Position numbers and translations under genes: made by a program. Under the pieces are notes generated by a model that was not told the origin of the DNA, made no database searches, and saw nothing but the letters and a program-made list of their open reading frames with translations. Shown here piece by piece: positions 23,701 through 32,099 of a stretch of 64,000 nucleotides of DNA (its first letter is position 1; each line of letters opens with the position of its first letter). The DNA lies in the NCBI RefSeq assembly GCF_030463535.1, contig NC_132901.1, positions 3,142,709-3,206,708 of the forward strand. Direction: 5' to 3'. The stretch comes from Salminus brasiliensis (taxonomy: Eukaryota > Chordata > Actinopteri > Characiformes > Bryconidae).

Positions 23701-24465
23701 CGGCCTCCACTTTGCTTGGGTCGCATGAAGATCACCACATCTGTGCGGTCACCGGTCACGAGGGGCCTAGAGATGGACGGACGCAGACACTCGCAGCTGT
23801 ATTGACTCTTGCGTCTACATTACTAATCAGCTCTAATAATCCCTTATTGACCCAAATCTGCATAAGGTATGGTTAATCAGTTGCCTCCCATTTCCAGTTA
23901 GAGCCAATGAATGACTTTCACGTGGCCCAGGCAGGAAGGGAGGGAGGGAGGTCAGGAGGTCAGGCTAGCACGCCTGTCCAATTACTACAACTGGGCAGCT
24001 CTACTACTACCAGACCAGTGGAGCTGTGGAGAGCTGAGGAGTGACTGACTGACCCCTACGGACCCTACTGTCAGTCCACCAGCTAAACGGGACCTGATGC
24101 AGTCAGAGGAAGGGTCACAGGGCAGCTGGAGCAGCTGTCTACCGCCCACCTCCGGTCACACCGAGCTTATTAGGCACGTACACAGCAGGACTCACCTCAC
24201 TCCAATATTAAAGGGTGTGTTAAAGCCCCCCGTGACTCTTCTACGGCCCATTTAACGTGATTAGACCCCCTAAAGTGAGCGACCCCCCCCCCCCCAGCAC
24301 CAAACTCCCCGCTAGCTTCGCAGCTAGCTAACGTTCATTAGCTACAGCTAGCTCCGTGATACGGTCTCCCGGTCCCCCAGCCTCGCTCACCTGGTCGAAC
24401 TCCAACCACTGCTTGATGGCACTGTCTAAGCCCACATCTCCGGTGGTCTCCACGCCGTTTTCCAT
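16335..24465 (-). CDS. pgm2: pgm2, phosphopentomutase / phosphoglucomutase-2 (whole gene model, 13 coding exons)
   Basis: The joined exons give 613 residues, against about 612 in human PGM2, with no break. The alpha-D-phosphohexomutase fold is complete. It has the phosphoserine loop TASHNP with catalytic Ser at residue 163, the Mg-binding loop DPDADR (320-325), the sugar-specificity loop FEEAIG (423-428) and the phosphate loop RTSGTEP (558-564). PGM2 is a cytosolic enzyme that interconverts ribose- or deoxyribose-1-phosphate and the 5-phosphates, with weaker phosphoglucomutase activity. The strings [15 protein letters not shown] and [10 protein letters not shown] separate it from PGM1 and support PGM2 (PGM2L1 is the closest alternative). 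A CpG-rich promoter precedes it, and tbc1d1 follows in the same direction as in human. Confidence 0.96.
16547..16594. repeat. (CA)n microsatellite, pgm2 intron 12
   Basis: About 24 units, roughly 110 bp upstream (sense) of pgm2 exon 13. Confidence 0.95.
16678..17082 (+). mobile_element. MITE copy E (intron 12 of pgm2)
   Basis: Runs from CACTGTATGGGCAGAAGTAT TTGGACACC to GAAGGGGTGTCCATAAATAT TTGGACATATAG. It shares CAGCTCAATGCTGGGGGGCT and AGTCCTATTCTATTGGCAGT with the other copies. Located between pgm2 exons 13 and 12. Confidence 0.75.
17292..17425 (-). CDS. pgm2: pgm2 coding exon 12 (phosphate loop)
   Basis: Starts in phase 0 and ends in phase 2. It encodes [20 protein letters not shown] and [27 protein letters not shown] is the substrate phosphate-binding loop. 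The acceptor is ctcag and the donor GTCTGT. Confidence 0.97.
17761..17950 (-). CDS. pgm2: pgm2 coding exon 11
   Basis: Starts in phase 2 and ends in phase 0. It encodes [40 protein letters not shown] and [11 protein letters not shown]. The acceptor is tgcag and the donor GTGAGT. Confidence 0.97.
18099..18228 (-). CDS. pgm2: pgm2 coding exon 10
   Basis: Starts in phase 1 and ends in phase 2. It encodes [20 protein letters not shown] and [22 protein letters not shown]. The acceptor is cccag and the donor GTGAGT. Confidence 0.96.
18340..18465 (-). mobile_element. tRNA-like SINE fragment (degenerate)
   Basis: The minus strand reads GGAGTGGCTCAGCAGTCCAT TG, then GTGAGTCGAATCCCAAGCCT TGG (B-box-like GAGTCGAATCC). 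It lies in pgm2 intron 9. Confidence 0.45.
18671..18764 (-). CDS. pgm2: pgm2 coding exon 9 (sugar-binding loop)
   Basis: Starts in phase 0 and ends in phase 1. It encodes [20 protein letters not shown] and [11 protein letters not shown]; the Gly of FEEAIG is split across the junction. The acceptor is tgtag and the donor GTAGGA. Confidence 0.96.
18907..19093 (-). CDS. pgm2: pgm2 coding exon 8
   Basis: Starts in phase 2 and ends in phase 0. It encodes [40 protein letters not shown] and GFHFE. The acceptor is tgcag and the donor GTACAC. Confidence 0.97.
19291..19388 (-). CDS. pgm2: pgm2 coding exon 7 (metal loop)
   Basis: Starts in phase 0 and ends in phase 2. It encodes [20 protein letters not shown] and [12 protein letters not shown]. 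The DPDADR metal-binding loop is intact. The acceptor is tgtag and the donor GTTAGT. Confidence 0.96.
19591..19780 (-). CDS. pgm2: pgm2 coding exon 6
   Basis: Starts in phase 2 and ends in phase 0. It encodes [20 protein letters not shown] and [20 protein letters not shown]. The acceptor is ttcag and the donor GTAAAC. Confidence 0.97.
19870..20180. repeat. about 60-bp minisatellite in pgm2 intron 5
   Basis: Four imperfect units around GAGGACACCTCTGGAGGAGC TAAAATCTAAGG, the middle two nearly identical. Confidence 0.75.
20274..20467 (-). CDS. pgm2: pgm2 coding exon 5
   Basis: Starts in phase 0 and ends in phase 2. It encodes [31 protein letters not shown] and a variable [20 protein letters not shown]. 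The acceptor is cttag and the donor GTGTGT. Confidence 0.96.
20568..20651 (-). CDS. pgm2: pgm2 coding exon 4 (catalytic serine)
   Basis: A phase 0-0 exon of 28 codons: [28 protein letters not shown]. It holds TASHNP with the phosphorylated catalytic Ser163. The acceptor is ctcag and the donor GTACAC. It was too short to appear as an ORF and was found by phase and family match. Confidence 0.97.
20728..20756. repeat. (GT)n microsatellite, pgm2 intron 3
   Basis: About 14 units, roughly 80 bp upstream (sense) of the catalytic exon 4. Confidence 0.9.
21440..21545 (-). mobile_element. tRNA-like SINE head (degenerate)
   Basis: The minus strand has CCAAGTGGTCCAGGCTCTGC C and, about 30 bp later, GGGTCGAATCCCAGCTCATG C, a B-box-like element. 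It lies in pgm2 intron 3. The body extends toward 21,230 without a clear end. Confidence 0.5.
22154..22345 (-). CDS. pgm2: pgm2 coding exon 3
   Basis: A phase 0-0 exon of 64 codons encoding [39 protein letters not shown] and [15 protein letters not shown]. The acceptor is cccag and the donor GTACGT. It belongs to the first alpha/beta domain. Confidence 0.96.
23367..23534 (-). CDS. pgm2: pgm2 coding exon 2
   Basis: A phase 0-0 exon of 56 codons with [20 protein letters not shown] and [13 protein letters not shown], near-identical to human PGM2 and part of the active-site entrance. The acceptor is aacag and the donor GTGAGA. Confidence 0.97.
24391..24465 (-). CDS. pgm2: pgm2 coding exon 1
   Basis: ATG at 24,465, then 25 codons: [25 protein letters not shown]. 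The donor is GTGAGC, phase 0. The N-terminus is variable in the family, but [10 protein letters not shown] fits the human ETAQWLRWDK region, and the exon sits in a CpG-rich promoter. Confidence 0.9.
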
Positions 24466-24665
24466 GCTGCCGGTCGAGTCTGGAGGTTTCTGGGGGGGTG
24501 TGGAGGCACCGCAGACCGGCTCCGTCTCTCAGTCGGGCGGGCGGAGGAGCTGGACTAACGCTGGCTGGTGCGCGAGCTGTCTAATGTGAGTAGGCGTTCC
24601 CAGAGACGTCACGTGAGCACACGCTGCAACCCGATTGGCTGGTGAACTGCGAGCACGCGCGGCGA
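24466..24665 (-). promoter_or_regulatory. pgm2: pgm2 CpG-rich promoter
   Basis: CpG-rich sequence directly upstream of the pgm2 ATG. It carries a minus-strand CCAAT box at 24,634-24,638, a palindromic E-box GTCACGTGA (24,608-24,616) overlapping a CRE-like GACGTCA, and a GC-rich GGGCGGGCGG stretch (about 24,534-24,543). The sequence beyond about 24,680 becomes AT-rich, so the core promoter is well bounded. Confidence 0.7.
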
Positions 24666-25199
24666 TATGATTTACTTTCATTTTTTTTTTAAATAATAAT
24701 CAATAAATAAATGAATAAAAATACTGCAGTTATAACCGATAATATTTAGAATTAATTTAGCACTACTAAAAAAAACTGCTGTAAAATCCCAAGCTTTATT
24801 TGATGCGTATATTTATTGTATTCATTTTCAGAGAAAATTGGGACTGCAGTTAAATCATTCTTTGAAATATTTTAATATTATGGTTAGTGTATTATATTTT
24901 AATTTGACTTTTATTTAAAAACAAGTTTTGACTTGTTCACACATTGATGATGCCGCACAAACTGGTCGAGGTGTGACGTCAACGTCAACGTCAACGGTCG
25001 GATATTAAATAATGTATAATAATAGTAATAATATAATAGGTTATATGGTTATATGAATATAATAGTTATATGAGTAACATAGTTTCTAAACATCTACAAT
25101 CAATGCATATGTTATTTTACAATAAAAAAAATTCTGTATTTGGACAGGTGGCTAGATTTTTTTTTCCGGGTCTTTTCTTGAGGCTTTTAGGGTTTCTGG

Positions 25200-25640
25200 A
25201 CACACCCCGGGTGCATGAGTCGGGTCAAAGGTTCCTTTCATCTCCGAGAAGCTTATCGCCGACATGCACTTAAAATAGTGGCTCCTCTTAGCAGCTGTCT
25301 AATTATGGATTTAGCTGGCTCTGGAGTGGTGGTGCACTATTCTACTTTGCAGCGACACCTCCAAGAAAACAAAAACCTTCCTTCATCAAAGGAACATCTA
25401 AACAAGCCCTGATGCATTTAGGAAAGAAGTCCTGTGGACTGATTTAGTTAAAAGCAACGGTATGTTTGGAGGTGCAGAGTTTCATGTAAAGAACTCCCTT
25501 CCAACTGTTCCAACTGATCCTGCTTTGGGGTTGTTTTGCAGCCAGTGGGCAAAATACCACATTGCAAACAATGCTAACCTGAGGCACAAAAGGTGGGACA
25601 TATTTTGGCTGTTTTTCAATGGAACGCAGCACAAGACTAC
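25200..25640 (+). pseudogene. degenerate Tc1/mariner transposase fragment
   Basis: Plus-strand sequence resembling the middle of a common fish Tc1-like transposase gene: CACCTCCAAGAAAACAAAAA, then GTCCTGTGGACTGATTTAG, GCAGAGTTTCATG, CTCCAACTGTT-like and GGGGTTGTTTTGCAGCCAGT. The frame is broken by a stop in the WTD-like segment and several deletions, and the downstream half is missing. It is an inactive relic. Confidence 0.75.
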
Positions 25641-26474
25641 GGCAACGGTCTAAGCAGCTATGCTAAGTGCTAATACTCTTATGGGATGTACCAGAGCTTA
25701 AGAAACCGACAAAAAATCTTTTCAGGTTTCCTTTTAATAGAGTGAATACTGCATTACAAAGCAAGAGATTGCAATTCATCATCTCTACATTCGTCCACTA
25801 ACCCATTCGCTCGTTCAGGAAGCCACTGGCTCAGGTAGCCCAGTCACTCCGTCAGGTCATGCTTTGGTTCCTGCATGCATTCCTCCAGTCCCGACCGTAT
25901 CTGGTAAAGTACAGTATGTGTATGGTTCTCAGCATGCCTGATAGGGACGGTGCTCAGCAGCTTCCAGGTACGTCCACACACCGCTAATGTTGCGCTAATG
26001 TGGTACGAAGGTGTCCGTCCTTGGTAAAAGCTCAGTCCTGTTCTGTTTCACGCCGTTACAAGAGACGTGCTTCCACCATCAGCTTCCACCAACATCTCAC
26101 TGGCTAGACGTCTGGCATGGCAGGAGTTCGGACACTGCAGGAATCCCAGTCATGCTCCATTAGCAGTCCTGAAGCATATATACCCCTGTGTTGGAACAGG
26201 GAGCTCTTCCTTTTTGATTTTTAAAAATGATTTTTAATTCAGTCGTTAAGATAACTTCTGACTTTTGCCAGTTTAATCACGTTCACAGGGATGTGAATGT
26301 AGTGTTAGGGGTCTTGTCCAAGGATTATAGGTGTAGGGTGGTGTTATCGTCTAGCCAGGCAACTAAACCCCAGTCTGGCATGTAGAGGGTTGTTACCCAC
26401 CGTTATGCATGTAGAGGGCAGTGTAGTGAATGTCTTATTTTTGGACGGGTCGCAAAGCAGGTGTTAATGACTGG

Positions 26475-27695
26475 ATGAGTGATGTCATCAACATGTCACT
26501 GGTATAATTGGTTATAAAAGTTATCTCTTTCGTAATTTCAGGCTCCTGCAGATGGCGCTGTGTGAGGATGATCGGGCTATAAATACCCGCAGGGTGTGCG
26601 ATGCTACTCAGACGTTGAGAAGAGTGCAATGCATTGGATGTGTGGTATAATAAAATAATAAATGTAATAATTATAATCTGCAAGTGTGTGGAAGTGTACG
26701 GTCATACAGGTCTACCAGCAGTTGCAGAAATCCCAGCCTACAGGAAATTCTCCTCAGAATTGTTGCCGAAAGACGAAACTGACAGGCAGGAACCGCCAGT
26801 GTGTTTCATGGCCTGTGAATGAAAATCGCTTCAATTCCAGGCAAGAATTACATTTACATTTACATTTACATTTACGGCATTTAGCAGACGCTCTTATCCA
26901 GAGCGACTTACAAAGTGCTTTGCTATTTACCCAAGAAAACCATAGCTAGTTAGAATAGGCTAATAATTCAAAAGATACCTCTAAGCTTAGACATTGCTAA
27001 ACACAATACAATAAGGCGACCATAGAACTATTCCTCCAAGTACTCTCTGAAGAGGTGGGTCTTCAGTCTGCGTTTGAAGACAGCGAGCGGACACCCAGGG
27101 GCAGCTCGTTCCACCACTTTGGTGCCAGGACAGAAAAAAGCCTGGACGCTTGTCTTCCGCGGATTTTGAGGGATGGCGGGTCAAGCCGAGCCGTACTTGA
27201 AGCTCGAAGGGCTCTTGGTGCGGATCGGCTTTTGACCAAGAATTGCTACTGGAAGTCCGTGCAGGTCCTTCACCACCAATTTCTGAAAGAAGACTCTGAA
27301 GGGAACTGCAGACCATCAACATACGGAGCAGAGTGGCACGCAAGAGGCCTTCGCTCACTTCTGCTCAATTTCCTGTAGACTGTAGGGATTTTTGCCACTG
27401 CTGGTAGACCCGTATGACCGTACTCTTCCATACACCTGCAGATTCAGCTACTTCCTTCACATTTCAGTCTTTGGCACGACCAAATACAATCACTCCTTTT
27501 ATAATTATTACATTTATTATTTTATTATACCACACATCCAATGCACAGCACTCTTCTCAACGTCTGAGTAGCATCGCACACCCTGCAGATATTTATAGCC
27601 CGATCATACTCATGCAGCGCCATCTGCAGGAGCCTGAAGTTACGAAAGGGATAACTTTTATAACCAATTATACCAGTGACATGTTGATGACATCA
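26475..27695. mobile_element. 1.2-kb foldback element with nested repeat
   Basis: Outer arms 26,475-26,760 and 27,360-27,695 are inverted copies. The left reads GATGTCATCAACATGTCACT GGTATAATTGGTTATAAAAG, and the same string occurs on the minus strand at the right; GGTCATACAGGTCTACCAGC is likewise mirrored. The centre holds a second dispersed repeat (ATTTACGGCATTTAGCAGAC GCTCTTATCCAGAGCGACTT at about 26,870-26,910) and a segment GGCAGCTCGTTCCACCACTT TGGTGCCAGGACAGAAAA. Confidence 0.75.
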
Positions 27696-28252
27696 CCTAT
27701 GGGAGGGGGGGGTTACACCTTTGTTTGGTCTATTTACCACTATTTTACCATCATCAACATTACACATGAAACTCGAGTAAGACACGGTTTTAGACAAATA
27801 AACACATAAAAAAAAAAGTTTTAGATAAATAAAAGGGCTATATTCGTGTTGTAGTCATGGCGACCGACGTCTGGTTCCATTCACCATCACTGTAAAGTAA
27901 TCTGTTAGTAGGTTTCTCTATGAGGAACAACTGCACATTAAACCACTCTGCAGCTCACTGGCCGAATGATGCAGAAATAAACAAACAACAAATAAAGAGT
28001 GATGGATTCCCCCTTTAAACTTCTGAACTCTCACAGCAAATGCAGGGAAGTGGAAGTGCCTGTTTAGGTGGATGTGAGGTCACAATGCAGTGATGATCTG
28101 AGCAAAAAACCTTATATCTCCAAAACGGCAACTTTAGCTGAACTTTCAATGGAAGTCAATGGAAAATGATTCCAAGTCCTTTTGGAGCATTTCTACTGGT
28201 CCGTTCATTGTGAAATGATGGTTTTTGTGAGACTATCAGAGCATTATGACCA

Positions 28253-28851
28253 CCCCTGATTTGGAATGAACTCGACCCCTCGTTCTCTCAGCTCCATTTT
28301 CCATATAGTGGCACTTAGTAGATCTACAGCTCCAGACTGTATCCATCCGTTATTACTTTAGCCTCCTTTCTCTCTGACCACAGAGCAGGTAAGTAGTGTT
28401 TGGGTGGTGGGCCGGTCATTCTCAGCACTGCAGTGTGAGACCACTGACATGGTGGTGGTGGTGGTGTGTCAGTAGTGTGTGTTGCGCTGGTGGTACGAGT
28501 GGATCAGACACAGCAGTGCTGCTGGAGTGCTTAAACACTGGGTCCACTCACTGTCCACTGTATTAGACCCTCCTACTTGGCTGGGCCACCTTGTAAACAC
28601 TTGTCCCCGCACAACACACACTACTAACACACCACCACCACCACCATGTCAGTCAGTGACACTGCAGGGCTGATAATGCTGACCCACCACCCAAATACTA
28701 CCTACCTGCTCTGTGGTGGTCAGTCCTGTGGGTCCTGACCATTGAAGGACAGGGTGAAAGGAGGCTAACTAACAAAGGATGCAGAGAAACAGATGGATAC
28801 AGTCTGGAATTATAGAATTATAGAGAGTTCATTCCAAACCAGGAATCATTA
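28253..28851. mobile_element. 600-bp palindromic DNA element
   Basis: Ends are inverted: CTGATTTGGAATGAACTC at the left, and GAGTTCATTCCAAACCAGG at the right. The inside is quasi-palindromic: GGTAAGTAGTGTTTGGGTGG TGGG against CCCACCACCCAAATACTACC TACC, and ATCAGACACAGCAGTGCTGC TGGAGTG. This is a recognisable fish repeat family. Confidence 0.75.
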
Positions 28852-29284
28852 TGTTAAATAAATAAATAAATAAATAAATAACTTCCCTTGGGTTGGATAT
28901 GATGTCACAATGCAGGTTATTATGATGTCACAATGTCAGCAGGACTAAACTGTAGCACCTGGGGGTTTGTGCTCGTGGTTAGTTTTTGTGAGCTAAAACT
29001 AAATATGTACGAGTCCATCAAACAAACAAACAGGTGTGATGTGTTTACGGTAAAAAGGGCCATTCATAAACAGAGTAGGTCTACGATGTAGCTGAAACCT
29101 CGCGCAAGTCTCCGTCTACAAAATCTCACAGTACAGCACAGCTCTGGTTCATTTCCTCTGATGTGAACACCTGCCCAATATACATACATACAGTATACTT
29201 ATCAGCACCATCTCAGTGATGCAGCAGCATCTGAACCTTCAGTAGATCATCAGGAGACTTTTCAGGATGAGTTCAGCTGTTCTT

Positions 29285-30235
29285 CACTTTAGGGTTAGGG
29301 TTAGGTTTTGGGTTCAGGGTTGAGGTTAAGATTAGGACCAGGATGATGGTTAGGGTTAGAATTAGGGCCAGGATGATGGTTATGGTTAGGATTAGGGCCA
29401 GAATGAGGGTTAGGATTAGGTTTTGGGTTGAGGTTAAGGCTAGGTTTAGGGCCAGAGTTAGGGTTAGGATTACAATTAGGCCCAGGAGGAGGGGTTAGGA
29501 TTAGGTTTTGGGTTGAAGTTAAGGTTAGGATTAGGGCCAGTGTTAGGATTAGGTTTTGGGTTGAGGCTGAGGTTAGGATTAGGGCCAAGGTTAGGATTAG
29601 GTTTTGGGTTGAGCTCAAGGTCATGGCCAGGATGAGGGTGAGGATTAGGTTTTGGGCTGAGATTGAGGTTATGGTCAGGATGAGGGTGAGGATTAGGTTT
29701 TGGGCTGAGATTAACGTTATGGCCAGAATGAGGGTGAGGGTTGGGTTTTGGGCTGAGATTAAGGTTAGGGCCAGGATGAGGGTAAGGGCTGGGTTTTGGG
29801 TTGAGGTTAAGGTTAGGATTAGGGCCAGGGTTAGGGTTACATTTTGATTTGAGATTGAGGTTAGCGCCAGGGTTAGGATTAGGATTAGGTTTTGGATTGA
29901 GATTAAGATTAAGGTCAGGATGAGGGTTAGGATTAGGCTCTGGATTGAGATTAGGGTTAGGGCCAGGATGAGGGTTAGGATTAGGCTCTGGATTGAGATT
30001 AGGGTTAGGGCCAGGATGAGGGTTAGGATTAGGCTCTGGATTGAGATTAAGGTTAAGGCCAGGATGAGGGTTAGGATTAGGCTCTGGATTGAGATTAAGG
30101 TTAAGGCCAGGATGAGGGTTAGGATTAGGCTCTGGATTGAGATTAGGGTTAGGGCCAGGATGAGGGTTAGGATTAGGCTCTGGATTGAGATTAAGGTAAT
30201 GGTTTTGGGTTACGGTTAGGATTAGGTTTTGTTTA
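29285..30235. repeat. telomere-like (TTAGGG-derived) interstitial array
   Basis: About 950 bp of GGTTAGGATTAGGTTTTGGG TTGAGG-type sequence with many exact TTAGGG words. From 29,920 to 30,215 it settles into a clean 48-bp higher-order unit (ATGAGGGTTAGGATTAGGCT CTGGATTGAGATTAGGG...), about six copies. Confidence 0.9.
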
Positions 30236-30981
30236 ATGGCAGTAAGATATTAGGTCTACTTGATGTAACAGATGAACAGCAAATCTACTTCATGTCATTA
30301 ATGCATTAACAGAACATCTTCAGGGTCTTTACCTCAGTGTATTCAGAGGCTTCACTGCTGCTGCTGCACTGATCTGCTGTCATCTGACGTGTTACTGAGA
30401 CTCTGTTAAGAGGTTATTAATCATCTACAGAGGATCACTCCATATCAGGTGTTACCAAGTAACACCACAGACAGATAGAGAAAGACAAACAGGAGTTAAA
30501 CAAGGAGAAATGCTGAGAGGCTGAGGTCCTGTGTCTGTGCATGGGTGTCCACTGGAATGCGCGTAGGATTAAGAAAGAGGCAAAAAAGGAAAAAGCACAA
30601 AGCTTTGCTTGAGTGTGTCTTCTACCCCAATCAGCTAGGCAAATGTATAACGTACTAAAGTGCATAATAAGAAAATAATATACATTCAAATGGAAATCCT
30701 GACAAAGATACTGACAAAGAAACACCAACCCAAGCAGTTTTAGTCTAGCAGGTGTACGTCTGTGCCTGTGTGCGTTCATAAGCAGTGATTCCGGCAAGAT
30801 TTTATGTCTCACACTGACTGTGTGTGTCCTTAGTTAAGCCATAGCAAATGTCCATTTCTTTCCATGTCATACCTGAAAGAGGAATTTCACCAATTTTTTG
30901 GCCCCTCAGAGAGGGTTCGGTGTAAAAAGGCTTATTGTAGAGAAAACCTACCTGACTACTGACTACTAACACAGATTTAGC

Positions 30982-31759
30982 TACACTACATGGACTAAAG
31001 TATTGGGACACCCCTATTCATCATTTAATTCCGGTGTTTCATTCAGTCCCGTTGCCACAGGTGTGTAAAATCAAGCCCCTAGCCCTGCAGTCTGCCTTTC
31101 TTACACACATCAGTGAAAGAACGTGAGGTTCTGAAGAGCTCACTGAACTCCAGCGTGGTTCTGTATGTAATAGGAGACACCGCTGTACCAACAACAGCGG
31201 CAGCATTTAGGAACATAGTGCGTAGAACTCGCTAGCACCTCCTCTGGCGGTTTCACAATGCCAAGCGTCGAATAGGGTGGTCCTAAGCAGACCACCACTG
31301 AACTCTAAGCCAGTGGAAGCGTGTTCTGGCAGTCTGATAGACGAGTCTGGGTTTGGCGAATGCTAGGAGAACGTTAGCTGCTTTGTGCCAACTGAAAAAG
31401 TTTGGTGGAGGAGGGATTAAGCTATGGGGTTGTCAGGGGTTGGCCTATAGGCTCCTTACTCTTCAGCAGCTTCAGCAGACTCAGATATTTCGGACAACTG
31501 TCCACTTCCAACTTTGTGAAAACGGACTGTGTGCACCCCAGTGAACAAAGTGAGGTTCATAAAGGCATGGTTGGGCATGGACTAACTTGACAGGCCTGAA
31601 TGTTCTTTTAGATAAATGGCTAAAAAGTCCTGTAGACACTCTCCAAAATCTTGTAGAACGCCTTCTAAGAAGAGTGGAAGGGGGGAACAACTCCATATAT
31701 AGAATGGAGTGTCATGAAAGCTCCTGTGCGTGTCCCAATACTTTTGTCCATATAATGTA
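30982..31759 (+). mobile_element. 778-bp non-autonomous DNA transposon (MITE) with TIRs
   Basis: The left end TACACTACATGGACTAAAGT ATTGGGACA and the right end (reverse complement) TACATTATATGGACAAAAGT ATTGGGACA form about 29-bp terminal inverted repeats at TA dinucleotides. The inside (TTCCGGTGTTTCATTCAGTC, GCCACAGGTGTGTAAAATCA) resembles a widespread fish element. It encodes no transposase. Confidence 0.8.
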
Positions 31760-31760
31760 C

Positions 31761-31766
31761 TTTATT
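31761..31766 (-). terminator. frmpd1: candidate frmpd1 poly(A) signal AATAAA
   Basis: The plus strand reads TTTATT, so the minus strand reads AATAAA 334 nt after the frmpd1 stop. It is the first canonical hexamer found. A TIR-bearing MITE (30,982-31,759) starts one base downstream, so the cleavage site would fall inside the transposon end. Confidence 0.5.
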
Positions 31767-32099
31767 TACCAAACCACTCTGAAATATCTGTATGTACATC
31801 TCAATGATTTAACTGATGGAAAATGGTGGAATTCCCCTTCAACTCGGGAGTGCCTGGTGGTCTTCCGCCAGGTAGTAAGGTAATGAAGGCCTTCAGGAAC
31901 ATCTGCATATCAGAGTCAGATGTGTTGAACCTGCGTACTCTCCAGGGTGGTAGATCCCCAAGACCAGTACCCTTTGCTTTACCTGCTTTACTTGCACAAC
32001 CATGTAGTTCTTATTTGGTATTCCGTTTGTATGCAAGAAAGCGTGCCACCCCAGGATCAGATGTCCACAAGAAACAATCCCAACGTCACAGTTCAGAGG
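31767..32099 (-). other. frmpd1: frmpd1 3' UTR
   Basis: Non-coding stretch between the frmpd1 stop and the first AATAAA on the minus strand. No other coding potential was seen. The end is inferred from the poly(A) signal only. Confidence 0.55.

Larger units (their letters stand above)
24666..30981. other. frmpd1-pgm2 intergenic sequence
   Basis: No gene was recognised. It holds a dead Tc1 copy, an AT-rich stretch (24,670-25,130), two foldback elements, a telomere-like array, and otherwise unremarkable sequence (25,700-26,430; 27,800-28,250; 30,240-30,980). Confidence 0.5.

Noticed and set aside
29301..30219. Frames of 99-139 codons rich in Arg/Val or Asn/Pro
   Set aside because: Translation of the TTAGGG-derived array.
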